A stretch of 5,103 nucleotides of DNA, taken from positions 6,152 through 11,254 of the forward strand of contig DJPC01000083.1 in assembly GCA_002439665.1 (NCBI GenBank), in the 5' to 3' direction. The translations under genes and the position numbers were made by a program. This stretch comes from Dialister sp. UBA6422. Its GTDB lineage: Bacteria > Bacillota > Negativicutes > Veillonellales > Dialisteraceae. Shown here in pieces: positions 1 to 5,103 of the stretch. The first letter of the stretch is position 1. Each line of letters opens with the position of its first letter. The notes under the pieces were generated by a model. That model ran no database searches, was not told the origin of the DNA, and was given only the letters and a program-made list of their open reading frames with translations.

Positions 1-17
1 AAGAAAGAAGGCGTGCT

Positions 18-926
18 ATGTTAATCGGTGGTATAGAAGCAGGGGGGACGAAGATCGTCTGCGGTGTAGCAGAAGTGAAGGATGGACGTGTGACTATCAA
101 AGATCAGGTCCGGTTTCCCACGACAACAGCTAGAGAAGTCATTGGAGAGACGATTTCCTATTTTAAAAAGTATCCCATCCAATCTTTGGGGATTGCGACC
201 TTTGGTCCTATCGATGTACATCCCAATTCACCCACCTATGGATCCATCAAAGCCACGCCAAAAGAGGGATGGCAGGAAGTGGATCTGGTGCATCCCTTTG
301 AAAAAGCTTTGGGGATTCCTGTGGCTTTTGATACCGATGTGAATGGTGCGGTCTTGGGAGAGGCCGTGTATGGAGCAGGAAAAGGACTTGATGTAGTGAC
401 TTATATGACCGTCGGGACAGGTATCGGGGTAGGTACCTATATAGAAGGTCATTTGATTCATGGACTCATGCATGGAGAAGCGGGCCATATGCTGATGATA
501 CGTCACCCCCAAGATTCCTATGAAGGGCATTGTCCTTTTCATAAAGAAAGCATAGGGAACGGGGGATGCTTGGAAGGATATGCCTCTGGCCCAGCGATTG
601 AAGAGCGGTGGAAAGAAAAAGGGGAAAATCTCTCTTTCCGTCAAGAGGTGTGGGATATGGAAGCCTTTTATCTTGCCCAGGGCATTGCTAATCTGATTTA
701 TTGCTATTCTCCAGAACGGATCATCTTAGGAGGTGGTGTAATGCATCAAAAAAGCCTGTTTCCTTTGATACGGAAACAGGTACAACAATATCTTAACGGT
801 TATATTGCTTCTGATGTGATTTTGCACCACATGGATACCTATATCGTTTCACCTGCGCTAGGGGATCAGTCCGGCCTGATTGGAGCGGTGGAACTGGGGA
901 AGAGAAAACTAATGGCTGGTGGTTAG
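18..926 (+). CDS. ROK-family fructokinase
   Basis: This 302-residue protein is a sugar kinase of the ROK family, closest to the zinc-containing fructokinases (B. subtilis YdhR/GmuE type), which phosphorylate cytosolic fructose to fructose-6-phosphate using ATP. Seen: the N-terminal phosphate loop GGIEAGGTK (residues 4-12), the TDVNGA motif with the probable catalytic base Asp107, a second glycine-rich nucleotide loop TVGTGIGVG (131-139), the ROK segment HGEAGH (152-157), and GGG near 238-240. Candidate zinc ligands are His157, Cys172, His175 and Cys184. Length is normal for the family (about 290-300). The ATG at 18 is preceded by an AGAAGG ribosome site at 6-11 with a 6-nt spacer, so the start is well supported. 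The gene begins almost at the window edge, so its promoter and any sugar transport or hydrolase partners are not visible. The zinc loop looks about six residues longer than usual. Substrate could be fructose or mannose; fructose is inferred from resemblance. Confidence 0.92.
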   Translation: MLIGGIEAGGTKIVCGVAEVKDGRVTIKDQVRFPTTTAREVIGETISYFKKYPIQSLGIATFGPIDVHPNSPTYGSIKATPKEGWQEVDLVHPFEKALGIPVAFDTDVNGAVLGEAVYGAGKGLDVVTYMTVGTGIGVGTYIEGHLIHGLMHGEAGHMLMIRHPQDSYEGHCPFHKESIGNGGCLEGYASGPAIEERWKEKGENLSFRQEVWDMEAFYLAQGIANLIYCYSPERIILGGGVMHQKSLFPLIRKQVQQYLNGYIASDVILHHMDTYIVSPALGDQSGLIGAVELGKRKLMAGG

Positions 927-1042
927 ATTTTATAGCTACTGGAGAATAGGAAGAAAATTGTTTCATTAGGATGGCATACAACATTTGAGAATAGCAGGGG
1001 GGATAGTCAAAGACACAAACTGTATATAGTACTTGATTCCTC

Positions 1043-1071
1043 TTGACACATAGATGGATACACTTTATAAT
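1043..1071 (+). promoter_or_regulatory. Consensus sigma-A promoter for the SIMPL-domain gene
   Basis: A perfect TTGACA (-35, 1043-1048) and a perfect TATAAT (-10, 1066-1071) are separated by exactly 17 bp. Transcription would start near 1078, giving a leader of about 40 nt before the ATG at 1118. This is the strongest promoter-like sequence in the window and points to high, largely constitutive expression unless a repressor acts. The -35 box begins with TTG, so a naive gene caller can mistake it for an upstream start codon. Confidence 0.88.
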
Positions 1072-1101
1072 ACAGGAAATGACCGAGAGTCAATTATGTA
1101 C

Positions 1102-1108
1102 AAGGGGG
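1102..1108 (+). promoter_or_regulatory. Ribosome binding site that fixes the SIMPL gene start
   Basis: AAGGGGG lies 9 nt before the ATG at 1118. Together with the promoter at 1043-1071 and the signal peptide that begins right at this ATG, it rules out the in-frame TTG at 1043, which would add 25 residues encoded by promoter and leader DNA. Confidence 0.8.
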
Positions 1109-1117
1109 TATTTTTCT

Positions 1118-1828
1118 ATGAATAAAAAAGTAATAGCACTGATGACAGCAGCGGTTCTTTCTATATCTTGCATAAGTGCTAACGCGGAAGAGGCACCTCG
1201 TAGAAGCCTTACCGTCACGGGAGAATCCACTGTGACGGCTAAAAGTGATATGGCTACCATTCACTTATCTGTAGAAACTAGTTCTCTTAATGTAAAAGCA
1301 GCTGTACGGGAAAATGCCAATACCATGACTGCCGTGCGCCATGCGGTCATCTCTTCAGGGGCGGATGCATCTAAGATTGAAACCTCCAATTACCAAGTAT
1401 ATCCGCAAAATACATATGATGATAAAGGACGGGTAAAAAATACAAAGTATAGTTGCACCAACTCTATGAATGTAGAGGTATCTCGTTTAGATAAGACAGG
1501 GGATATCATGGATGCGGCTGTGGCTGCTGGGGCCAATCGGATCGATTCCATCGATTTTTCAGTCAAAAATTCTCAAATATATAAAGACCAGGCTCTTCGC
1601 GAGGCCACCGCTGATGCTCTTCGCAAAGCCAATATCATGGCAGCCGCTTTAGGACGCAGCGTGGTCAATGTGATTTCCGTTAGTGAAGATAGCCACAATG
1701 TAGTGCCATACCGGGTGATGAAAAACAATCTGATGGCAGCTAGAAGTGCTGAAGACGAATCTACTCCTTTGGATCCTGGAGATGCCAAAATGGAAAGTCA
1801 TGTGACAGTGGTATTTGAAATTGCATAG
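1118..1828 (+). CDS. Exported SIMPL-domain (YggE/DUF541-like) protein
   Basis: This 236-residue protein has a typical Sec signal peptide: MNKK, a hydrophobic core over residues 5-20, and a probable signal peptidase I site after Ala-Asn-Ala (residues 21-23). Cys18 lies within this region but its surroundings are not a classical lipobox. The rest is a SIMPL domain: the opening strand pattern LTVTGESTVTAKSD (31-44), TSNYQVYPQ (89-97), the AAVAAGANRIDSIDF segment (133-147), the helix rich in Ala and Lys ending LGRS (160-181), and the closing strand HVTVVFEI (228-235). Family members include E. coli YggE, linked to protection from oxidative stress; the molecular activity is unknown. It would act outside the cytoplasmic membrane, or in the periplasm if the host is a diderm. 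The gene has its own consensus promoter and ends before a strong terminator, so it is probably monocistronic. The start follows AAGGGGG at 1102-1108. Family assignment is firm; function is not. Confidence 0.88.
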   Translation: MNKKVIALMTAAVLSISCISANAEEAPRRSLTVTGESTVTAKSDMATIHLSVETSSLNVKAAVRENANTMTAVRHAVISSGADASKIETSNYQVYPQNTYDDKGRVKNTKYSCTNSMNVEVSRLDKTGDIMDAAVAAGANRIDSIDFSVKNSQIYKDQALREATADALRKANIMAAALGRSVVNVISVSEDSHNVVPYRVMKNNLMAARSAEDESTPLDPGDAKMESHVTVVFEIA

Positions 1829-1880
1829 AAATAGTGAGAAGTGATGAAAGACACCCTTTTATACACTGTCTCTTGGAACT

Positions 1881-1931
1881 ATATTCCATATAAAACGGCA
1901 CTCCATTAGAGTGCCGTTTTATATGGAATAT
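1881..1931. terminator. Bidirectional intrinsic terminator (23-bp perfect stem)
   Basis: Positions 1881-1903 and 1909-1931 are perfect reverse complements over 23 bp, with a 5-nt loop CATTA (1904-1908). The core is AAAACGGCACTC paired with GAGTGCCGTTTT, so a GC-rich stem is followed by a T run on either strand. It sits between two converging genes, about 50 bp after the SIMPL stop codon, and directly touches the stop codon of the nitroreductase gene (1932-1934). It should end transcripts arriving from both sides. The AT-rich outer extension is longer than termination requires. Confidence 0.9.
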
Positions 1932-2507
1932 TTATTTCTTAATGCAAATATCTTCTAGTTTTCTTTTGGGGACGCAGTAGTTTTTATTTTCATCCAGGAA
2001 ATATTTGATAGCACCGTCTTCTGGAACATCGACGATGGTACTCTTGCATCCTGGATAGCCAAGGGCGATGAGAAGACGAGGATTCCAATTTTCTGGAAGT
2101 TTCAAAAGGTCTTTCATTTTTGCAAATTCTACAGCACCTAACATAGCAGATCCGATGCCATGGGAGTAAGCATCAAGAGTAATGGTGCGCGCTGCAATGC
2201 CTACATCAATATCACTCCAAGGATTGGCTTTGCCATCTTTGCAAATCATAACAAAAGCTGTAGGTTGCTCGCCTACTTTTGGAGTACCTAATTCCGGGGG
2301 AAGCGCGCCAGCCCAGTGAATCATAGGCTGCATGGCGGCTACCAATTTCTTATCCTTAACCAATACATAACGCAATACTTGTCCATTCATGGCACTATTG
2401 GCAAGGCGTACATTGTCCATGAGCTCATCTAAAATTTCTGCCGGAATGGCTTCTTGGGTGAAACGGCGATAGGTCCGGCAACCGGTACATAACGTGTTGA
2501 AATCCAT
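1932..2507 (-). CDS. Nitroreductase-family FMN oxidoreductase
   Basis: A 191-residue protein of the nitroreductase superfamily, whose members are cytosolic, usually dimeric, FMN-dependent enzymes that pass electrons from NAD(P)H to nitro compounds, quinones, flavins or other acceptors. Seen: the N-terminal FMN-phosphate motif RTYRRF (residues 11-16, in place of RRSxRxF), RLANSAMNGQ (34-43), the central DIDVGIAARTITLDAYSHGIGSAMLG region (99-124) and LLIALGYP (145-152), which is the usual flavin-contacting end. The C-terminus carries a VPKRKLEDI tail (179-187). Length is normal for the short subfamily. The true substrate cannot be read from sequence. Two cysteines (Cys7 and Cys10, spaced CxxC) just before the FMN motif are unusual. 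The ATG at 2507 has an AAGGA-like ribosome site, but at a long spacing of about 13 nt. No convincing promoter was found in the 186 bp between it and ridA, so it may rely on read-through. It converges on the SIMPL gene and ends at the shared terminator. Confidence 0.9.
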   Translation of the reverse strand: MDFNTLCTGCRTYRRFTQEAIPAEILDELMDNVRLANSAMNGQVLRYVLVKDKKLVAAMQPMIHWAGALPPELGTPKVGEQPTAFVMICKDGKANPWSDIDVGIAARTITLDAYSHGIGSAMLGAVEFAKMKDLLKLPENWNPRLLIALGYPGCKSTIVDVPEDGAIKYFLDENKNYCVPKRKLEDICIKK

Positions 2508-2520
2508 AGGTATCAGTTCT

Positions 2521-2527
2521 TCCTTTC
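2521..2527 (-). promoter_or_regulatory. Ribosome binding site with long spacing (nitroreductase)
   Basis: On the minus strand GAAAGGA lies here, 13 nt before the ATG that ends at 2507. This is longer than the 5-9 nt seen for the other genes of this window. No ATG, GTG or TTG lies in frame between them; an in-frame CTG is 9 nt upstream of the ATG. The ATG remains the best start because the FMN motif follows within 11 residues, but initiation may be weak. Confidence 0.5.
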
Positions 2528-2563
2528 ACGATTAAATACCATATTCTATGGGGGGTGGATCAA

Positions 2564-2605
2564 ATGAGTGATTGCTTTATTGAAACAGTTGGCAAAAAAG
2601 AATGA
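2564..2605 (+). other. Possible 13-codon open frame with strong ribosome site
   Basis: On the plus strand GGGGGGTGG (2550-2558) is followed after 5 nt by ATG and 13 codons ending in TGA at 2603-2605 (peptide MSDCFIETVGKKE). It lies in the leader region of the oppositely oriented nitroreductase gene. I found no convincing plus-strand promoter. It may be chance, a remnant of a lost gene start, or a tiny peptide; the sequence does not settle it. Confidence 0.15.
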
Positions 2606-2645
2606 TTCTGAAACATCAAAATACTGCACAAACAAATTACGGCCT

Positions 2646-2688
2646 AGTAAAGGGGATAGAAGGTATACATCAAATCATCCCCTTCACT
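2646..2688 (-). terminator. Weak inverted repeat after ridA, possible attenuating terminator
   Basis: Positions 2646-2657 and 2677-2688 pair over 12 bp with one A-C mismatch, around a 19-nt loop. The repeat begins 5 nt past the ridA stop codon. On the minus strand the stem GAAGGGGAT/ATCCCCTT is followed by only a few T residues, so it is a poor intrinsic terminator. It may instead stabilise the 3' end of the ridA message or partly reduce read-through into the nitroreductase gene. Confidence 0.4.
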
Positions 2689-2693
2689 CCTTA

Positions 2694-3068
2694 CTATTTC
2701 TTATACGCCACTACTTCCACTTCGCACAGCGCTCCTGCTGGCAGATTAGAGACTTCTACGCAGCTTCTGGCGGGTTTACTAATGAAATGCTTCGCGTAGA
2801 TGTCATTGAACGTGCCAAACCCAGAAAGGTCTTTTAGGAAACAAGTGGTCTTTACCACATCATCCATGGTGCAGCCAGCTTTCTTTAGCACGGCTTCAAT
2901 GTTTTGACAAACTTGCTCTGCTTGGCCTTCCAATGTGGTATCGACGATTTTACCTTCTTCGGGATCGATGCCGATCTGACCGGAAAGGAAAAGGAAATCT
3001 CCCACTTTTTTAGCCTGGGAATAAGGCCCGATAGCCGCTGGGGCATGCTTGGTGTAAATGGTTTTCAT
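2694..3068 (-). CDS. ridA: RidA family reactive enamine/imine deaminase
   Basis: This 124-residue protein belongs to the RidA (YjgF/YER057c/UK114) family: cytosolic homotrimers that hydrolyse reactive enamine/imine intermediates, such as 2-aminoacrylate released by serine/threonine dehydratases and other PLP enzymes, to ketoacids and ammonia. Seen: the N-terminal signature APAAIGPYSQ (9-18), LSGQIG (28-33), TTCFLKDL (74-81) and the C-terminal signature PARSCVEVSNLPAGALCEVEVVA (99-121). Arg101, which binds the substrate carboxylate in active RidA proteins, is present, as are Cys103, Tyr16 and a glutamate at 116 matching E. coli Glu120, so it should be catalytic. Length is standard. The ATG at 3068 follows a near-perfect AAGGAGG (3077-3083) with an 8-nt spacer. 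The upstream gene ends 58 bp away with no terminator between, suggesting co-transcription; an internal promoter is also likely (3094-3122). Confidence 0.95.
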   Translation of the reverse strand: MKTIYTKHAPAAIGPYSQAKKVGDFLFLSGQIGIDPEEGKIVDTTLEGQAEQVCQNIEAVLKKAGCTMDDVVKTTCFLKDLSGFGTFNDIYAKHFISKPARSCVEVSNLPAGALCEVEVVAYKK

Positions 3069-3093
3069 GAATATAACCTCCTTAGCCTATGTG

Positions 3094-3122
3094 TTTATAG
3101 CAGATGTTTAAAAACGTGAGCA
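3094..3122 (-). promoter_or_regulatory. Candidate extended -10 promoter for ridA
   Basis: On the minus strand TGCTATAAA (3102 down to 3094) is an extended -10 element with five of six matches to TATAAT. The -35 position 17 bp upstream reads TGCTCA (3122-3117), only three of six matches, which an extended -10 can tolerate. Transcription would start near 3087, a few bases before the AAGGAGG ribosome site. It overlaps no coding sequence because the upstream gene stops at 3127. It would allow ridA to be expressed apart from its upstream neighbour. Confidence 0.45.
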
Positions 3123-3126
3123 GTAC

Positions 3127-3408
3127 CTATTCGTTTTTAGCATTCCATAGTATTTCATTATATTTTTTCTGATAATGTTCTGATTTCTTCTTTTCCATGA
3201 AGAAATCTCTATCAGCTGAGATGGCTAGCATTTCATCCACCATTTCTTCTGCGCTGCCTGGTGTGACATGGGTCAGGTAGCTTATCATGCGATTCATGGT
3301 ATATTCAGTGCCTAACTGAGCTGCCATCAGTAATCCCAGCTCTGCTGGATATCCTTTTTCTGTGACAAGACGGATGATGGTATTTTTTAATTCTTCTACT
3401 TTTGTCAT
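3127..3408 (-). CDS. Small uncharacterised cytosolic protein
   Basis: I do not recognise a named family for this 93-residue protein, although its middle part (GYPAELGLLMAAQLGTE, residues 19-35, and MISYLTHVTPGSAEEMVDEMLAI, 41-63) resembles small hypothetical proteins I associate with Clostridia and relatives. It has no signal peptide, membrane segment, cysteine or metal motif. The composition is mostly helical: an N-terminal helix, a central helix with conserved-looking TMNRMISYL (37-45), an acidic SAEEMVDEML stretch, and a lysine-rich C-terminal helix (70-92). The start is well defined: AGGAGG at 3414-3419 sits 5 nt before the ATG, and a promoter-like pair lies just upstream. It is the first gene of a probable unit with ridA and stands back to back with the lonC-like gene. 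A role as a small adaptor or regulatory protein is possible but is only a guess. Confidence 0.82.
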   Translation of the reverse strand: MTKVEELKNTIIRLVTEKGYPAELGLLMAAQLGTEYTMNRMISYLTHVTPGSAEEMVDEMLAISADRDFFMEKKKSEHYQKKYNEILWNAKNE

Positions 3409-3428
3409 GCCTTCCTCCTGACGGTTCT

Positions 3429-3457
3429 ATCTTATGACAGAATAGGGGATTTGGCAA
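3429..3457 (-). promoter_or_regulatory. Candidate sigma-A promoter for the small protein-ridA unit
   Basis: On the minus strand TTGCCA (-35, 3457-3452; five of six matches) is followed after 17 bp by TAAGAT (-10, 3434-3429; four of six). The predicted start near 3422 leaves only a very short leader before the AGGAGG at 3419-3414, which is close but workable. It is the best candidate in this intergenic region for minus-strand transcription. Confidence 0.5.
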
Positions 3458-3526
3458 GACAGAAAGAAAGTGGTCAGGGAGACATGGTGCTGGCGCGTTA
3501 TCCATATATTTCCTGTTGTATTTTTG

Positions 3527-3535
3527 TGCTATCAT
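3527..3535 (+). promoter_or_regulatory. Candidate extended -10 promoter for the lonC-like gene
   Basis: TGCTATCAT is an extended -10 element (TGn followed by a five-of-six match to TATAAT at 3530-3535). No good -35 box lies 16-18 bp upstream (TATTTC at 3507-3512). Transcription would start near 3542, giving a leader of about 110 nt before the ATG at 3653. I saw no CIRCE or CtsR operator, so heat-shock control is not indicated by sequence. Confidence 0.45.
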
Positions 3536-3568
3536 AAGAATATACCATGGTGGGGAGAAATATAAAAA

Positions 3569-3594
3569 GTGGCACGTTATGGATTGTGTGCTAC
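3569..3594 (+). other. Hairpin in the lonC-like gene leader
   Basis: GTGGCAC (3569-3575) can pair with GTGCTAC (3588-3594) in RNA over 7 bp including one G-U pair, around a 12-nt loop. It lies in the predicted 110-nt leader and is not followed by a T run, so it is not a terminator. It could be a leader structure, or chance; it matches no riboswitch class I know. Confidence 0.25.
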
Positions 3595-3652
3595 GACCAT
3601 CACGTCTCGTTCCTAACTCCTTACTGTATGATATGGGAAAGGAAGCAGATTT

Positions 3653-5103
3653 ATGGAAGATGTAAAAGACCTGATTAGTCGTCTTAAAAACCAAATCGAT
3701 GGCAGTAGTATAGATGATGCTGAACTCAATCGACAGCTCAATGCCATTTACAGTATCTATGCCAGTGCCATGGGACAAGAACAAATCATTGTGCAAGCCA
3801 GTCAGTACAATGCAGTCAAATATATGCATGATGAAAATCCCCGGATTCGTCTCATTGGTATGGAGCGTCTGATTTTAGAAAGCCAGGAATATACCCGCCA
3901 ACCTACGGATGAAGAAATTCCTGGGATCTTGGATAAATTAGCCGATAAATTAGCAGATATATTGGCCCGTCAAGCAGTGGAACGGCAGCTGGCACAAAAA
4001 ATTACGGATCGTTTGGAAGAAAGACATGAAGAATATGTGAATGATATCCGTCGGGAAATCATTGAAGAAGAGACCGGAACTGTAGAAACGCCGCAGAATC
4101 AGCACCGCTTAGAAAAATTAGAAGCCATGGACAGGGTGAAACTCACTGCTTCAGCCATGCAAGTGGTACGTCCGCAAACCCTATCCGATATCATTGGTCA
4201 AGATAGAGCAGTGAAAGCCTTGGCCTCTCGCATTTCTTCCCCTTACCCGCAGCATATTCTCCTTTATGGTCCTCCTGGCGTAGGAAAGACCACGGCAGCT
4301 AGGTTGGTTTTGGAAGAGGCAAAGCAATTATCCTACACCGCTTTTGGAAAAGAGGCGCCTTTTGTAGAGTGCGACGGTACGACTCTTCGCTGGGATAGTC
4401 GGGATATGACCAATCCTCTGATCGGGTCTGTCCATGATCCTATTTATCAAGGGGCACAAAAAGAATTGGCTGACGCTGGGATTCCAGAACCAAAGCCTGG
4501 GCTTGTCACCGATGCCCATGGAGGGATTCTTTTTATTGATGAAATCGGGGAATTGGATCCCATGATGCTCAATAAACTTTTAAAAGTGCTAGAAGATAAA
4601 AGAGTATATTTCGAGTCAGCCTACTATGATGAAGACAACCCTCAAGTGCCCGGGTATATCAAAAAACTCTTTCAAGAAGGTGCTCCGGCGGATTTTATTT
4701 TGATTGGTGCGACCACCAGAAGTCCAGAAGAAATCAGTCCGGCTATTCGTTCCCGGTGTGCTGAAATCTTCTTTGACCCCTTGCAGCCCTGTCATGTGAA
4801 ACAAATCGTAGAAAATGCGGCAAAGAAACTGAATGTCACCTTGGAGGAAGGGGTGGCAGATACTATCAGTACCTATACTATGGAAGGGAGAAAAGCGGTG
4901 AATCTTCTGGCCGATGCCTATAGCTTGGCGGTGTACGAAAAAGGAAATACAACGGACATCCATATTTCCAAAGACCTGATGGAAGAAACCGCCCGAGCCA
5001 GCCGGCTTTCCCCATGGGTGAAAAAAGAAGCGTCCGACACGCCGAAAGTGGGACACATTTACGGCCTCGGTGTGGCAGGCTATTGGGGCAGCACCATCGA
5101 AAT
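3653..5103 (+). CDS. lonC: LonC-like ATP-dependent Lon protease (C-terminus beyond window)
   Basis: The open frame runs from ATG 3653 (AAAGGAAG ribosome site at 3638-3645) to the right edge, giving 483 codons without a stop; the gene is cut by the window, not broken. Residues 1-160 are a helical, charged N-terminal region lacking the classical LonA substrate-binding domain, with a likely coiled coil around 90-150. An AAA+ module follows: RPQTLSDIIGQ (173-183), Walker A GPPGVGKT (206-213), Walker B ILFIDE (292-297), sensor-1 region IGATTR (351-356), an SPAIRSRC arginine-finger segment (362-369) and the sensor-2-like EGRKA (411-415). From about residue 466, GHIYGLGVAGYWGSTIE resembles the start of the Lon (S16) protease domain; the catalytic Ser-Lys pair would lie downstream. 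This order and the wording of the AAA+ region match the LonC branch (TIGR02903 type, best known from endospore formers) rather than LonA. It would be a cytosolic hexamer degrading selected proteins. Its substrates are unknown. Confidence 0.9.
   Translation, partial: MEDVKDLISRLKNQIDGSSIDDAELNRQLNAIYSIYASAMGQEQIIVQASQYNAVKYMHDENPRIRLIGMERLILESQEYTRQPTDEEIPGILDKLADKLADILARQAVERQLAQKITDRLEERHEEYVNDIRREIIEEETGTVETPQNQHRLEKLEAMDRVKLTASAMQVVRPQTLSDIIGQDRAVKALASRISSPYPQHILLYGPPGVGKTTAARLVLEEAKQLSYTAFGKEAPFVECDGTTLRWDSRDMTNPLIGSVHDPIYQGAQKELADAGIPEPKPGLVTDAHGGILFIDEIGELDPMMLNKLLKVLEDKRVYFESAYYDEDNPQVPGYIKKLFQEGAPADFILIGATTRSPEEISPAIRSRCAEIFFDPLQPCHVKQIVENAAKKLNVTLEEGVADTISTYTMEGRKAVNLLADAYSLAVYEKGNTTDIHISKDLMEETARASRLSPWVKKEASDTPKVGHIYGLGVAGYWGSTIE

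Noticed and set aside
942..994. Direct repeat GAGAATAG at 942-949 and 987-994
   Set aside because: Only 8 bp, two copies 45 bp apart in AT-rich intergenic DNA; easily chance, and no associated structure was found.
1019..1030. Imperfect dyad ACTGTATATAGT upstream of the SIMPL promoter as a possible operator
   Set aside because: The symmetry is short and broken, and AT-rich DNA often gives such matches; there is no second copy or known regulator motif.
1896..1916. GCACTC...GAGTGC resembling a CIRCE heat-shock operator
   Set aside because: CIRCE has a 9-nt spacer and TTAGCACTC arms. Here the spacer is 5 nt, the arms differ, and the position between converging genes fits a terminator.
2568..2837. 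Plus-strand open frames of 65-89 codons
   Set aside because: They run antisense into the conserved C-terminal half of ridA and have no ribosome site or recognisable protein pattern.
3547..3678. A 43-codon plus-strand open frame overlapping the lonC start
   Set aside because: Its ATG falls a few bases from the predicted transcript start with no ribosome site, and the peptide has no recognisable pattern. Translational coupling seems unlikely because lonC has its own good ribosome site.
3305..3829. A 174-codon minus-strand open frame across the divergent region
   Set aside because: It overlaps two better-supported genes (the 93-residue protein and the lonC-like start) in another frame, lacks a ribosome site and has no family resemblance.
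3932..3954. Tandem repeat GATAAATTAGC with a 12-bp period in the lonC-like gene
   Set aside because: It encodes a regular DKLADKLADILA helix. The region appears to have the same length as the LonC sequences I recall, so it is not evidence of an insertion or contingency locus.
4616..5056. A 146-codon minus-strand open frame
   Set aside because: It lies entirely antisense to the conserved AAA+ part of the lonC-like gene; its translation is rich in Phe, His and Arg in the manner of a shadow frame.

Overview
The window looks like ordinary chromosomal sequence from a low-to-moderate GC Firmicute. The best taxonomic hints are the LonC-type Lon protease (a family seen in endospore-forming Firmicutes and relatives), the ROK fructokinase of the Bacillus/Lactobacillus type, strong GGAGG-like ribosome binding sites and consensus sigma-A promoters. 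A SIMPL/YggE-type exported protein would also fit a diderm Firmicute (Negativicutes), but the lineage is inferred from protein resemblance only. I see no phage, transposon, CRISPR, tRNA or rRNA sequence.

Layout, left to right. (1) A ROK-family fructokinase on the + strand (18-926), whose promoter lies left of the window. (2) A 236-residue exported SIMPL-domain protein (1118-1828, +) with its own perfect-consensus promoter (TTGACA-17 bp-TATAAT). (3) A bidirectional terminator (1881-1931), a perfect 23-bp inverted repeat, separating it from the convergent minus-strand genes. (4) Three minus-strand genes, read right to left: a 93-residue uncharacterised protein (3408-3127), a RidA enamine/imine deaminase (3068-2694) and a nitroreductase-family flavoprotein (2507-1932). 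(5) A divergent intergenic region (3409-3652) with candidate promoters on both strands. (6) The first 483 codons of a LonC-like ATP-dependent protease (3653 to the right edge, +), containing the whole N-terminal and AAA+ regions and just the first residues of the protease domain.

The 93-residue gene and ridA are 58 bp apart with no visible terminator and probably share transcripts, although ridA also has a good internal extended -10 promoter. The nitroreductase follows 186 bp later, after a weak inverted repeat, so its co-transcription is uncertain. RidA removes reactive enamines, the nitroreductase is a flavin redox enzyme, YggE-like proteins have been linked to oxidative stress, and Lon proteases remove damaged or regulatory proteins. 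A loose housekeeping/stress theme is therefore possible, but nothing in the sequence proves that these genes form one system.

No stretch over 300 bases lacks a gene. The gaps (927-1117, 1829-1931, 2508-2693, 3409-3652) hold the regulatory elements listed and otherwise nothing I can recognise.
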